Origin: Arthrospira sp. PCC 9108
Lineage (GTDB): Bacteria; Cyanobacteriota; Cyanobacteriia; Cyanobacteriales; Microcoleaceae
NCBI GenBank assembly: GCA_016745315.1
Contig: CP066886.1
Location: 2,077,501-2,141,500, forward strand
Direction of reading: 5' to 3'
DNA length: 64,000 bases
The position numbers and the translations under genes are program-made. Shown one piece after another: positions 18,012 through 25,821 of the stretch. Every line of letters begins with the position of its first letter. Position 1 is the first letter of the stretch. The notes beneath the pieces were generated by a model. It saw nothing but the letters and a program-made list of their open reading frames with translations, did not search any database and was not told the origin of the DNA.

Positions 18012-18281
18012 TTACTCAGACATGGGGGCAACTCCCGCATCTTCTAAAAATTCCCGGACGCTTTTAACAGCACCCTTACCCATCTCTTTTTCCGGGTGTG
18101 GTTCGTGAAAAACAGCTTTGACACCGTTCAACGCCACCCGCACCCGAGAGCCTCTCCCTTCGCGGGCGATCGCGCCCAGCGCTACAAACAGACTTTCAAC
18201 ATCAGTCCAGACAATATCTGACCGAACCGGGTTTGTGTAAATTGCCTTAAAAGTGCGACGATGTTTCTATCTTATTCCCAA
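18012..18281 (-). pseudogene. hicA: HicA-family toxin with premature stop
   Basis: Reading from a TTG at 18281 gives MGIR, then TAG at 18267-18269, then KHRRTFKAIYTNPVRSDIVW and a HicA-like body (SLFVALGAIAREGRGSRVRV, NGVKAVFHEPHPEKEMGKGA, SVREFLEDAG) to the TAA at 18012. This is the HicA double-stranded-RNA-binding-like mRNA interferase, including the GSR and FHEPHP blocks with the catalytic His. No ATG, GTG or TTG follows the TAG until well inside the domain. The toxin is therefore probably silent unless an unusual start is used. Order hicA then hicB is normal. Confidence 0.7.
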
Positions 18282-18298
18282 ACTTTCACCTGTAAAAA

Positions 18299-18324
18299 CC
18301 CCGACCTAGGGAATTGGATCGGGG
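18299..18324. terminator. CCCCGA/TCGGGG hairpin
   Basis: The stem CCCCGA (18299-18304) pairs with TCGGGG (18319-18324) across a 14-base loop. It lies between the 3' end of the IS110-family gene and hicA, both on the minus strand. Reading the minus strand, an A/T-rich stretch (GGTTTTTACAG) follows, so it could terminate transcription leaving the IS110-family gene. Confidence 0.4.
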
Positions 18325-18357
18325 TACAGGATGATTATGCTAATTGTATGGGGCTTA

Positions 18358-19638
18358 TTATCGCATATCCCACAGAGCCTTAAATAGCATCTCAGCCAGC
18401 TTTCTGGATGTGGCATTCCTGGCAGCCTTGAGCGCCGCCCCAGAAACTTTGTTCCCTTTGTGGTATGCTCTAGTTACCCAATAAACTCTAAGCGAATGAG
18501 CCTCTGGAGATTTTGGTAGGCAATCGTAGGGGGTTGTCGCGATCGCACCCCCACCCGGTTTCTGTTCGCGATGAGTCCCCCTCTCGATTGCCCGGACAAC
18601 AAACTGATGCAAGGTCGATCGCGTCTCTTTACTTCCCGTAAAACTACTACGAGTATCAGCCTTTCCAGATTGCACTTGAGTAGCCCCCAAACCACAAAGC
18701 TGTCGAAATCGTCTCATAGCCTTAGACTTGGGAAGGCATTTAAACATCTCATCAAACGGAACGCACCGAGTAAGTAGCCAGCCTCGTTCCCGGCAGCCAA
18801 AACCAAACTTGTCAAACACCCGATGGTAGCAATCAAACTCTGGTAGGTTCAGATAGCTTAGTAGCTCTTGCTCTACCATTGCCTCTGACTGATGCCACAT
18901 ACAAATCTGTTGGGCTAGTCGCGCTGTTACTTCACTAATCCCCGTGCCTTCCCCCGCCGCGATCGCCTTCGCGTATTCATTGTCAAACTTGGTTTTAATC
19001 CCTTTGGGAATTTCCCAACTACCTTGGGAAGTCCAGCCACAAGCCCAACCCCACCACGCAGGCAGTTTGTCCGGGTCTAATTTCCCAGATTCTTTTTTAA
19101 CTCTAACTTTTGCTTTGGCTGGAAACTCATAGACCAGTCGAGACTTGGCTTGGTTTATCGTTTGGGTGCGGGGCTTGTTGAATGACCCAATATCTCTTAG
19201 GCATTGTTCAATTTTCGCTACTTCTGGCGGCCGCTCCCTTACCCAATACCTGCGATCGTAGGCAATTTGGTAATGCTGGAAGTATGTGGCAACCATGAGC
19301 AAAGCATCGTAGGGGTCAGACTTGTTAGACGTTCCCCCATAGCTTTTCCGAGTGTCCTTAATCATCGTCTGATCTACTTTCAGCACAGGGATTCCCTCCC
19401 GATGTAAGCAGTCAATCCAGAATCTGCTATAAGTTCGGGTCGGCTCTAATATCACCACAGACGGCTCCAAAGACACAAGAAACTGGATAGACTTTGCATT
19501 TGCTTCTAGCTTTCGGTGGCACTCAGCAAATGCGGGAGACTCGTAAAAATCCCGCAACGCACCCGCTGGCATAAATTCTAGCCACACGGCATCGCACCAC
19601 GATGAGCTAACATCAAGGCCTACAATTAAACTATTCAT
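18358..19638 (-). CDS. IS110-family DEDD recombinase (transposase)
   Basis: A 426-residue protein with the RuvC-like N-terminal fold of IS110 transposases. D9 (VGLDVSSSW), E65 (VVILEPTRTYS) and D108 with D111 (NKSDPYDALLM) supply the DEDD set. The middle is long and charged. The C-terminal transposase domain has RQLCGLGATQVQSGKADTRS followed by FTGSKETRS, with candidate catalytic Ser residues. IS110 enzymes are RNA-guided: a bridge RNA made from the non-coding end specifies donor and target. The 273 bp upstream of this gene is non-coding and unusually structured. The frame is intact. Element ends and target duplication are not obvious, as usual for this family. Confidence 0.8.
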   Translation of the reverse strand: MNSLIVGLDVSSSWCDAVWLEFMPAGALRDFYESPAFAECHRKLEANAKSIQFLVSLEPSVVILEPTRTYSRFWIDCLHREGIPVLKVDQTMIKDTRKSYGGTSNKSDPYDALLMVATYFQHYQIAYDRRYWVRERPPEVAKIEQCLRDIGSFNKPRTQTINQAKSRLVYEFPAKAKVRVKKESGKLDPDKLPAWWGWACGWTSQGSWEIPKGIKTKFDNEYAKAIAAGEGTGISEVTARLAQQICMWHQSEAMVEQELLSYLNLPEFDCYHRVFDKFGFGCRERGWLLTRCVPFDEMFKCLPKSKAMRRFRQLCGLGATQVQSGKADTRSSFTGSKETRSTLHQFVVRAIERGTHREQKPGGGAIATTPYDCLPKSPEAHSLRVYWVTRAYHKGNKVSGAALKAARNATSRKLAEMLFKALWDMR

Positions 19639-19911
19639 TTTTAACCTCTAGTGTTGTGGTTAATCGTTCCCACGAAGCTGTTACGGCTCTCGCCCATTCT
19701 ATCTGGGGGAACAAATCTCCCTAGAATCTAGCCGGGGTTGGAACCCGGCTAGAAGCAATTATTGACTTCTGCCCCCAGTAACAGGTTGGGGAGGGAAACC
19801 TCCCATTTCAATTCGGGGGGCTAGTTATCAATGCGGTGGGAATCACCCGGTTATCCGCGACTTCCCCCCAGGTGTAAGGGGAAAGTTTCGTCCTTTACCG
19901 GCTAGGACTCA
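19639..19911 (-). ncRNA. Candidate bridge RNA region upstream of the IS110-family gene
   Basis: No plausible gene lies here, but stacked hairpins do. TCTAGCCGGG (19727-19736) pairs perfectly with CCCGGCTAGA (19744-19753). GGGAGG (19789-19794) pairs with CCTCCC (19799-19804). GGTG/CACC and GCGG/CCGC pairs lie around 19835-19860, and GTCCT/AGGAC around 19890-19910. IS110 elements encode a structured guide RNA of roughly this size just 5' of the recombinase, and this segment has the right place, strand and structure. The call rests on position and pairing only. The donor and target loops have not been identified. Confidence 0.4.
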
Positions 19912-20175
19912 TCAGGCGGTGAAATCTAGATCTTCTAAAGCTGATAGTGTATATTCCAAGTCTGCATAAATTTGATTGTGATACATTTCAAGCTGCATTG
20001 CATAATTATGCACATTTTGGAATCGTTCATCATTAGAGATAAAATCGATAACTCTTAGGTGAGTAATGGTGTTATCAATTTCCATTTTGGCTTTAATTAA
20101 ACAGTTCGAGAAAGAGACTGCCTCTCGTGTCAAATCGACCCACGCGCAAAGAGAATTTTCATCCTCGCCAAACAA
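19912..20175 (-). CDS. Hypothetical small acidic protein
   Basis: 87 residues from a TTG start, reading FGEDENSLCAWVDLTREAVS, then IDNTITHLRVIDFISNDERF and ending LSALEDLDFTA. It is predicted helical and acidic, with no membrane segment or known motif. It lies upstream of, and on the same strand as, the IS110-family gene, beyond the structured region. The open frame is interrupted by TAG just before 20200. I do not recognise it. Confidence 0.4.
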   Translation of the reverse strand: MFGEDENSLCAWVDLTREAVSFSNCLIKAKMEIDNTITHLRVIDFISNDERFQNVHNYAMQLEMYHNQIYADLEYTLSALEDLDFTA

Positions 20176-20432
20176 GTGACCAGGAAAATCCGCTGATGTT
20201 TTTTGTCCAAGCGGTGAAACCCGCTAGGCGAATTGGCGGCCTCGGCTTTTGGTTTGACCATAGGCTTTTTACCTATATATAGGGTGTGCTTTTGCGATCG
20301 CCTGACCAACCCCAAGGCGATCGCATAAATCTACCAGCTTCCCCGCTCTCAACATCCGGCTTTTTACCTATCGCGCTCGAATAATGGAAAACCCGCAGCA
20401 CACTGTACGGGGAAAACAAGAAGTCAGTGTCG

Positions 20433-20740
20433 ATGACGTTAACGGAAACAGCCGTCGGGCTACTGGATCAGATGGCTATGGAGCTAAATCTGAATCGGTC
20501 CGAATTGGTGGAACAGATTGCCAGGGGGATAATTTCCAGTCAAGCGGGGAAAGTGTCCCCGGAACAGGCGGGAAAATTTTAGAGCTGTTGGAGGAGTTGT
20601 TTGCTGGTTTTCATGAGTATGTCAAAAGCCATGAAACTCGATTGGAGGAAAGACTGCAAGCAAATCGAGACTATCAATCTCAAATGAAAAAACAAATGGA
20701 GAACATCCGACAGAAGATTCTCCAACAGGTTTCTAAATAA
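20433..20740 (+). pseudogene. Ribbon-helix-helix regulator with coiled-coil tail, -1 frameshift
   Basis: From the ATG at 20433 the frame gives MTLTETAVGLLDQMAMELNL, then NRSELVEQIARGIISSQAGK, a ribbon-helix-helix domain of the CopG/Arc type. It meets a stop at 20580-20582. A one-base backward shift at GGAAAAT (20571-20577) continues as AGKILELLEELFAGFHEYVK into a charged coiled-coil tail (RLEERLQANRDYQSQMKKQM) ending at 20740. The frame that begins earlier, at 20384, has a low-complexity N-terminus that looks like a shadow. The protein is probably a DNA-binding regulator of the accessory region, either broken or made by slippage at the A/T run. Confidence 0.55.
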
Positions 20741-20816
20741 ATTAAGCGCCCTTCGTGTCCACGAAGGGTGCTTTCTATTTTGGCACGCTGCTAAACCCTC
20801 AAGAAACAAATGGACT

Positions 20817-21245
20817 ATGGCACAACACTTTTCTAACCTTCAAACTGTCACCGGTGAAAAGGCGATCGCTCATAAAGTCACCGATTCCGTCACCCTGGGT
20901 GACGCAAAAGTTAAAAATTTAAACGCGCCGTTACGCGCGATCGCTCATAACCCGACCGACACAATCCCAAGCGTTCCCCCAGAAGTGCTGGAACTTCAGT
21001 CCTAAGTGCTGGAACTTCAGTCCTAAGTGCTGGAACTTCGAGACCTTATCGGGAGGAATTATGCAGCTTTCCGCCAAGTCGCCCGTTATCTTGATGTGGC
21101 GATCGCCCTAATTCATGAAAACCGTCCCTTTCTAGCGAGGCTTTTCTTGGTTCGCAGCATAGCCAAAAACTCACAATCGATACTTTTGGCTATAAATAGT
21201 CGAACGATACCTGGGGAAGATGATGATAGGGGGTCAGGCCGATGA
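20817..21245 (+). pseudogene. Hypothetical protein interrupted by 21-bp repeats carrying stop codons
   Basis: The frame from the ATG at 20817 (MAQHFSNLQTVTGEKAIAHK) stops at 21003-21005 after PEVLELQS. The same frame reopens after each 21-bp repeat and continues from VLELRDLIGRNYAAFRQVAR through LDVAIALIHENRPFLARLFL to the TGA at 21243-21245. Removing two repeat units would give one continuous protein of about 128 residues. It ends four bases into the next gene (overlap ATGA at 21242), as expected for a real operon partner. The function is unknown. Confidence 0.55.
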
Positions 21246-21509
21246 AGGGAAAATCTAAGTCACCGGGGCAGCTTTCCCTCTCAATTCCGTCACCCTGGGT
21301 GACGGATTCTGAAAGTGTAGAACCATTCGATCCTTTTTGGGATGATATGGCTGTCTTGAAACATCTTAGGGACTGTCCCAATCAAGACCACAAACAACTC
21401 GCTCAATCCACTGATATCCCGGTGTCTCGTGTAGTCAAGTCTCTGGAAAGGTTACGCGAGAAAGGTAAGGTTAAGTATTTGGGATGGATAGCCGTCACCC
21501 TGGGTGACG
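20888..21509. promoter_or_regulatory. Three copies of palindrome CGTCACCCTGGGTGACG
   Basis: The 17-bp perfect palindrome CGTCACCCTGGGTGACG occurs at 20888-20904, 21288-21304 and 21493-21509, in two adjacent genes and read in the same translated frame (VTLGD or PWVTD). Copy-to-copy identity beyond what coding would require suggests selection at DNA or RNA level, for example an operator or a partition/replication iteron for the neighbouring ribbon-helix-helix or winged-helix proteins. Repeat-element insertion inside coding sequence is the alternative. Confidence 0.6.
20983..21039 (+). repeat. 21-bp tandem repeat, 2.7 units
   Basis: AAGTGCTGGAACTTCAGTCC plus T occurs at 20983-21003 and 21004-21024, with a partial third unit (15 bases) at 21025-21039. 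Units one and two are identical. Each unit preserves the reading frame but adds a TAA at its junction. Confidence 0.9.
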
Positions 21510-21790
21510 AAAATTTATCCCCGGTGAACACTTTTCAGAGCGATCGCCTAACTGTTCGCTGGAAAGCTAAGTCAACCGCCCAAGACACCAACGGGAATAA
21601 ATATGCTTACCTATATAGGGGAAAAAAGCAGGTTTGTTACCTTGCCGGCCCCCATCTATCGGAAAAAGCTAAAGCGATCGCCAACCAAGTAGAACAGTGG
21701 ATCGAGTCCGGCTTGTCTCTCGAAGCTATCCTAGAAAAACTTCCCGCACTTAAATCGGGTGGTTGGAAATCCCCAGATAGCAACTCCTAA
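21242..21790 (+). CDS. Winged-helix DNA-binding protein
   Basis: 182 residues. Residues about 33-78 form a MarR-like winged helix (AVLKHLRDCPNQDHKQLAQS, TDIPVSRVVKSLERLREKGK, VKYLGWIAVTLGD). The second half reads LTVRWKAKS, NKYAYLYRGKKQVCYLAGPH, and a helix KAKAIANQVEQWIESGLSLE. Two copies of the 17-bp palindrome lie inside the gene. The start overlaps the upstream stop by ATGA. It is probably a transcriptional or copy-control regulator of this mobile region. The family is not recognised beyond the HTH. Confidence 0.6.
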   Translation: MKGKSKSPGQLSLSIPSPWVTDSESVEPFDPFWDDMAVLKHLRDCPNQDHKQLAQSTDIPVSRVVKSLERLREKGKVKYLGWIAVTLGDENLSPVNTFQSDRLTVRWKAKSTAQDTNGNKYAYLYRGKKQVCYLAGPHLSEKAKAIANQVEQWIESGLSLEAILEKLPALKSGGWKSPDSNS

Positions 21791-22067
21791 ATTTTCCACA
21801 GGGGGAGACTTTACTCCCCCGAAAAATTTTATGATTTTACAGAAAAATTAATGAGCATTTTCCAACCCTAAACAGCGCTATTTGCTACTGTAAAATGGTT
21901 AGCGCCGTTGGCTGTGTGTAAGAGTCTTTGATGTTTTAGACAAAATACCAAGCAGCCCGGTTTAGTGCTAAAATTGGCGGAATCTAGGGCAGTTACTTCT
22001 CGATCTGTGTTTGGCTAGTAGCACCCACTTTCCTCTGATGTCTGGCAACCTTAAGTCATCGACTGCC

Positions 22068-22655
22068 TTAGATTTCATCGATCGCGTCTCGGATTTTTTG
22101 AGGATCAGCATCAATGTAGCGCTGCAAAGATGCCATAGATTTGTGACCTGTGATAGCCATGATGGTTCTGGTATTGACTCCCTTGTTATAAAGTTTGGTA
22201 ATGAAAGTGCGGCGGTAACTGTGAAGCGAGTAACCCTCATTTTGTAAACCCAGTTGAGCGATCGCTTTCCGGTGAAAAGAGTCGAACGCTTGAACTGTCA
22301 CGGGCTTGGATATATCAGATGGGCTGGGAAATAGAAAATCGCCGCCACCGATGCGGTAGGTTCCAAGAATCTCTCTAAGTTTTTGGGAGATGGGAACTTG
22401 GCGGACTCCCCCATCTTTCCCGCCCGATCGCTTCCTAGTTTCAGACCGAAAGGTAATTTCTGGTAAGGCAATGTGGGAAGCTGGGGAAACATAAACATCA
22501 GGGACTCGTAGTAACCTCACCGCTCCTACTCGTTCACCGGTGTACATCAAGATGGCAAGTAAAGTTTGCTGCCAGGGATATTTACAGCGTTTGATTATCT
22601 TGTCGGCGATCGCATCAGGAATGATTGATGCTTTACCAATGCGGTTTTTTTTCAT
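22068..22655 (-). CDS. Tyrosine recombinase / phage-type integrase (catalytic domain)
   Basis: 195 residues that correspond almost only to the catalytic domain of tyrosine recombinases. The first Arg is in TGERVGAVRLL, the HxxR box is HSYRRTFITKLYNKGVNTRT, the second His is in ITGHKSM, and the Tyr nucleophile is in SLQRYIDADP. The N-terminal SAM-like core-binding domain is absent, so it is shorter than usual integrases (about 300-400). It may be a resolvase-like short form or truncated at the 5' end; the frame begins MKKNRIGKASIIPDAIADKI, which looks like a natural start. It sits beside the unassigned gene block and may have mobilised it. Confidence 0.8.
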   Translation of the reverse strand: MKKNRIGKASIIPDAIADKIIKRCKYPWQQTLLAILMYTGERVGAVRLLRVPDVYVSPASHIALPEITFRSETRKRSGGKDGGVRQVPISQKLREILGTYRIGGGDFLFPSPSDISKPVTVQAFDSFHRKAIAQLGLQNEGYSLHSYRRTFITKLYNKGVNTRTIMAITGHKSMASLQRYIDADPQKIRDAIDEI

Positions 22656-22860
22656 GAATTCGTGTCTGTAGGGAATTTCCCCCAGTTGCCTAGCCGACGA
22701 GGCAAAGCGATCGGCTTACCTATATGACTATTGTAGGGTTCGGGCGGGGAGAATATTAGTTTTCGCGCCGACTTGGGGGAAAGTTTGGCGGCGAGCGATC
22801 GGATCAGCCTTCTCTATATTTGTTTACTAACCGGTAATACTCTCCCCTATTTTTGTGAAT

Positions 22861-23823
22861 TTACCAATCCTCCCATGGTAAAAACTGCGTTATCTCAAAT
22901 TCTCCCCCTTGTTTTGGGTCTGTGCTGTTGGGCGTGTAAATGCAACGGCAAAGTCCTAATCCGGGAGCTAAAAAAGAACCTTCAGCTTTAAACAGCAAAA
23001 TATAGCGAGACAGAGTAGGAGTCAGATTAAAAGCTCCCCCTGTGTCAGGAACTGTAATAACAGAGCATCGATTTGTTATCCATTTTTCAAGATTATCTAT
23101 GTCAATATGTGAACTCAAAACATTAGAAAACAATGCAACTTGAGATATTGCCATCCACATGGTTTCACGAGGACATAGTAAAATCTCGATATTAGTTCCT
23201 TCCTTGATAACAGACGTAGAAATTCCGTCATTCCCAATGTAGGCATAAAGATTATGGGTAATATTAAAAACATATTGTTTACCGGGCAAAAAAGCATCAA
23301 ATTGCCAGGCTCTAACTGCTCCCTCTGTTGTAGTCCACGTTCCCCAGAACCTATTATAAGTATCTACGTCATCATAATTAACTTGAGAATCAGAACTTAT
23401 AAACGATGGAAGTTTGTTTATATTGGAATCTAAGGAAATAAACGGTCTAATTGATAAATCTGGGATAGGCATATCGTCCTCGATTTCGCTTCCTATGTTG
23501 TAGTCAATTTCCGTATCTTGGCGCACCCAGATAGAGAGAATCTGAGTTGTGGGGCTGCTTGCTAAAACACCAATCCCCCCATCACTCCCATCGGAATAGA
23601 AGCCATTTTCAAAAACAGGTAAGGATAAATCAGACCCTACCCACCGAATAGAAAAAGGATTGTCGGCTTGGATGGTGATTTCCCGACGGACTAATAATGG
23701 CGTGGCGGGGACTATTTCAATCTCTTCCCCTGCGGTGAGTTGAAAATAACCTGACTTAATATGGCGATAATAAGCGCCGCCGCCCCCGCCACCGGTAGGA
23801 CGCATTTCAAACCGAATAGGCAT
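22861..23823 (-). CDS. Unassigned protein with Gly-rich N-terminus, possible surface or tail-fibre-like
   Basis: 320 residues starting MPIRFEMRPTGGGGGGAYYR. The composition is beta-rich with many Asn, Ser, Asp, Trp and Tyr (SIRWVGSDLSLPVFENGFYS, RFWGTWTTTEGAVRAWQF) and no membrane helix. A short poly-Gly hinge followed by a beta-sandwich-like body is seen in phage receptor-binding and decoration proteins, but no domain is recognised. It is transcribed away from the + strand block that begins 38 bp beyond its start, so the two share a divergent promoter region. Confidence 0.5.
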   Translation of the reverse strand: MPIRFEMRPTGGGGGGAYYRHIKSGYFQLTAGEEIEIVPATPLLVRREITIQADNPFSIRWVGSDLSLPVFENGFYSDGSDGGIGVLASSPTTQILSIWVRQDTEIDYNIGSEIEDDMPIPDLSIRPFISLDSNINKLPSFISSDSQVNYDDVDTYNRFWGTWTTTEGAVRAWQFDAFLPGKQYVFNITHNLYAYIGNDGISTSVIKEGTNIEILLCPRETMWMAISQVALFSNVLSSHIDIDNLEKWITNRCSVITVPDTGGAFNLTPTLSRYILLFKAEGSFLAPGLGLCRCIYTPNSTDPKQGGEFEITQFLPWEDW

Positions 23824-23861
23824 TTATAGTAAAATGGAATGAGTTGTCTCTATTGTCGCAT

Positions 23862-24374
23862 ATGAACATCACGCCGGGACTTTATCCCGATTTTTCTGAA
23901 ACTACCTTAGAAGCCTTAGTTTTAGCAATGGGGCGGCAATTGTTGCAAAGGCAGAAAAACTTAGTCGTTAATATCACCGGGAAAGATATTATGGATCTGT
24001 CTCTGGATGAGGAGGCTTCTGTTGTTAATCTGGATATTGACGAGTTAGAAGGTTTTATTGATGACGGTGCGATCGCAGTAGTAGAACCATTTCTTGTGGG
24101 CTTTCAACCCGGAACGGGTAGCTATCCTTTTAATCAACAAAATCTATGTAGCGCTCTACTGCATTTGGTAATGTATCAACACGCCGCCGAATTTAGCCCC
24201 ACACTCAATCCCGAACCCGCCAGAAAACATTGTGAGTTTACCATAGGACCTAACATTCGTGGAAGTGGAACTTATCCATTAATACTTACCATTACTTTAA
24301 CAGACTATCCTGTAATCATTAGCTACAGCGACGGCATGACTTCAACCGCACAACCATACTTATTAACGCCTTAA
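23862..24374 (+). CDS. Unassigned protein, first gene of the accessory + strand block
   Basis: 170 residues from the ATG at 23862 (MNITPGLYPDFSETTLEALV); the frame opens slightly earlier with a TTG at 23844, a weaker start. It has helical and acidic N-terminal parts (KDIMDLSLDEEASVVNLDID) and a beta-rich C-terminus (NIRGSGTYPLILTITLTDYP). There is no signal peptide. It lies three bases upstream of the next gene, so they are cotranscribed. The function is unknown. Confidence 0.55.
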   Translation: MNITPGLYPDFSETTLEALVLAMGRQLLQRQKNLVVNITGKDIMDLSLDEEASVVNLDIDELEGFIDDGAIAVVEPFLVGFQPGTGSYPFNQQNLCSALLHLVMYQHAAEFSPTLNPEPARKHCEFTIGPNIRGSGTYPLILTITLTDYPVIISYSDGMTSTAQPYLLTP

Positions 24375-24377
24375 ACT

Positions 24378-25252
24378 ATGGCAGAAAATCGCTGATCAGA
24401 AACCGACACATTTTCATTTGAAATTAATGAAAGTAATGCCAGTAATTATGTTACAGACCCATTAACACTTTTGGCTGTCTCTGATGTCGTCAACTCAATG
24501 TCTAACAATATTGACCCTAGATGGCTATGGCGTGCTAATGTTTTCCTAGAAAGTCTCACCGCCTCAGTTTGGTGTCCAAGTTTTCCCCGGTCTCCTTATC
24601 CTGAATTTTACCCAGAGGATTCGGCGGCAGAAAGAGCAGCCAAATTAATGAAATTAGAGAGCAATCATCCTAAATTTGGGTGGCAATTGCTTAGAAGAAA
24701 AAGCGCTACCGGTTCATGGGTCGAGGCAGCTTGTCCTGTTATTCAAAACCGAGGGAGGCGGTTTTATGTTCCTCTAATTAATCCTTACTTAACAGCAAAC
24801 GAGGTCAAAATACTTGGCAGTGCTGACCAATTGGGTGTAAGTTTTAAGGATTATGGCAACGGCATATTAGGGGGCGGTTCAATAGCCAGTAATCGCATCT
24901 ATGACACTCTTTACATCGAGGGAGAACATAGAGTAGAATTAGATTTAATATTGATGGCTAAACGTCCGGCTAATACAGTGATGAACACAGTCACTGTAAG
25001 CCCTAATCCCATGTTAATAGCCCCCGCTAATCTAAGCCGTGCTTATTTTGAAATTCAAAATCAGGGAGAAATTGAGCTCCTTTGGGGTTTTGGCACATTG
25101 GGAAGTGACGCGACAAGCCATCCATTCAAATGCCACCCGGCCAGATTTATTATCCAGGTAATGTAGCCGGATTTATACCAACTGACGCGATATGGGCAAA
25201 AGTAAAAGAGGGAACGACAACTGTTCTGATTATGGAGAGTTATTATCAATGA
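24378..25252 (+). pseudogene. Unassigned gene with early nonsense codon and late frameshift
   Basis: The ATG at 24378 gives MAENR, then TGA, then in the same frame SETDTFSFEINESNASNYVT and a long open frame (DPRWLWRANVFLESLTASVW, LLRRKSATGSWVEAACPVIQ). The frame ends at 25166. A shift near 25128-25135 (ATTCAAATGCC) restores PPGQIYYPGNVAGFIPTDAI and a typical beta-rich end LIMESYYQ at 25252. That corrected stop overlaps the next ATG by ATGA, which supports the correction. The protein would be about 291 residues. A TTG at 24471 could give a shortened product. Confidence 0.6.
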
Positions 25253-25821
25253 CCACAGCTTTATATAGCAGTGAAAATACCGAGGATTTAAGTTATCTAC
25301 CAGAGGGACAATATGAAGTAGATGCAGTTAATTTGTGGAATAGTGATTTATCATCAATGCTTTATGCTAAAAAGGTGATATTCAAACGCCACTTTTTGCT
25401 TCCCGGTTCTCCATCTGATGCTTTTCCTTTCATTCGAGAGTTAAAAGCCTTGGCTAATGTTCCCATACAATACAGGACAATTAATGAATTTCCGAAAACG
25501 GATCGACAAACGGATAAAACGGATTTAAGACGCAAAGATAACTATCGTTTTCTTGTTGAGCAATGGTTAGAGAGAATTGAGTATCTATGCCAAACTTTTG
25601 ACTTTTTAGAAGTGTTGCCAGTCACTGCCATGTTAATGTCTTGGAGAAGCCCGTATCTGCCTAATGCTTATTTTATGCTAAAAAAACGGGAAACGATTAA
25701 TTCGGTTTCTTTGGAAGCGATCGAGGCGATGGAACCAGAATGGCTGACTGATAATCGGGTGTTGTCTGAGGAGGGATGGAGGCAATTATTTATTAATTGG
25801 GATGAGGAATTTTTGTCATGA
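25249..25821 (+). CDS. Unassigned protein in the accessory block
   Basis: 190 residues from the ATG at 25249 (MTTALYSSENTEDLSYLPEG), preferred over the upstream frame start because it overlaps the corrected end of the previous gene by ATGA. It has an alternating helical and beta composition (LWNSDLSSMLYAKKVIFKRH, FLVEQWLERIEYLCQTFDFL). There are no membrane segments or recognised motif. It overlaps the next gene by four bases (25818-25821), which indicates translational coupling. Confidence 0.55.
   Translation: MTTALYSSENTEDLSYLPEGQYEVDAVNLWNSDLSSMLYAKKVIFKRHFLLPGSPSDAFPFIRELKALANVPIQYRTINEFPKTDRQTDKTDLRRKDNYRFLVEQWLERIEYLCQTFDFLEVLPVTAMLMSWRSPYLPNAYFMLKKRETINSVSLEAIEAMEPEWLTDNRVLSEEGWRQLFINWDEEFLS

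Noticed and set aside
20384..20575. N-terminal part of the listed 118-residue frame
   Set aside because: The ribbon-helix-helix match is in the other frame starting at 20433; only the tail after about 20575 is shared.
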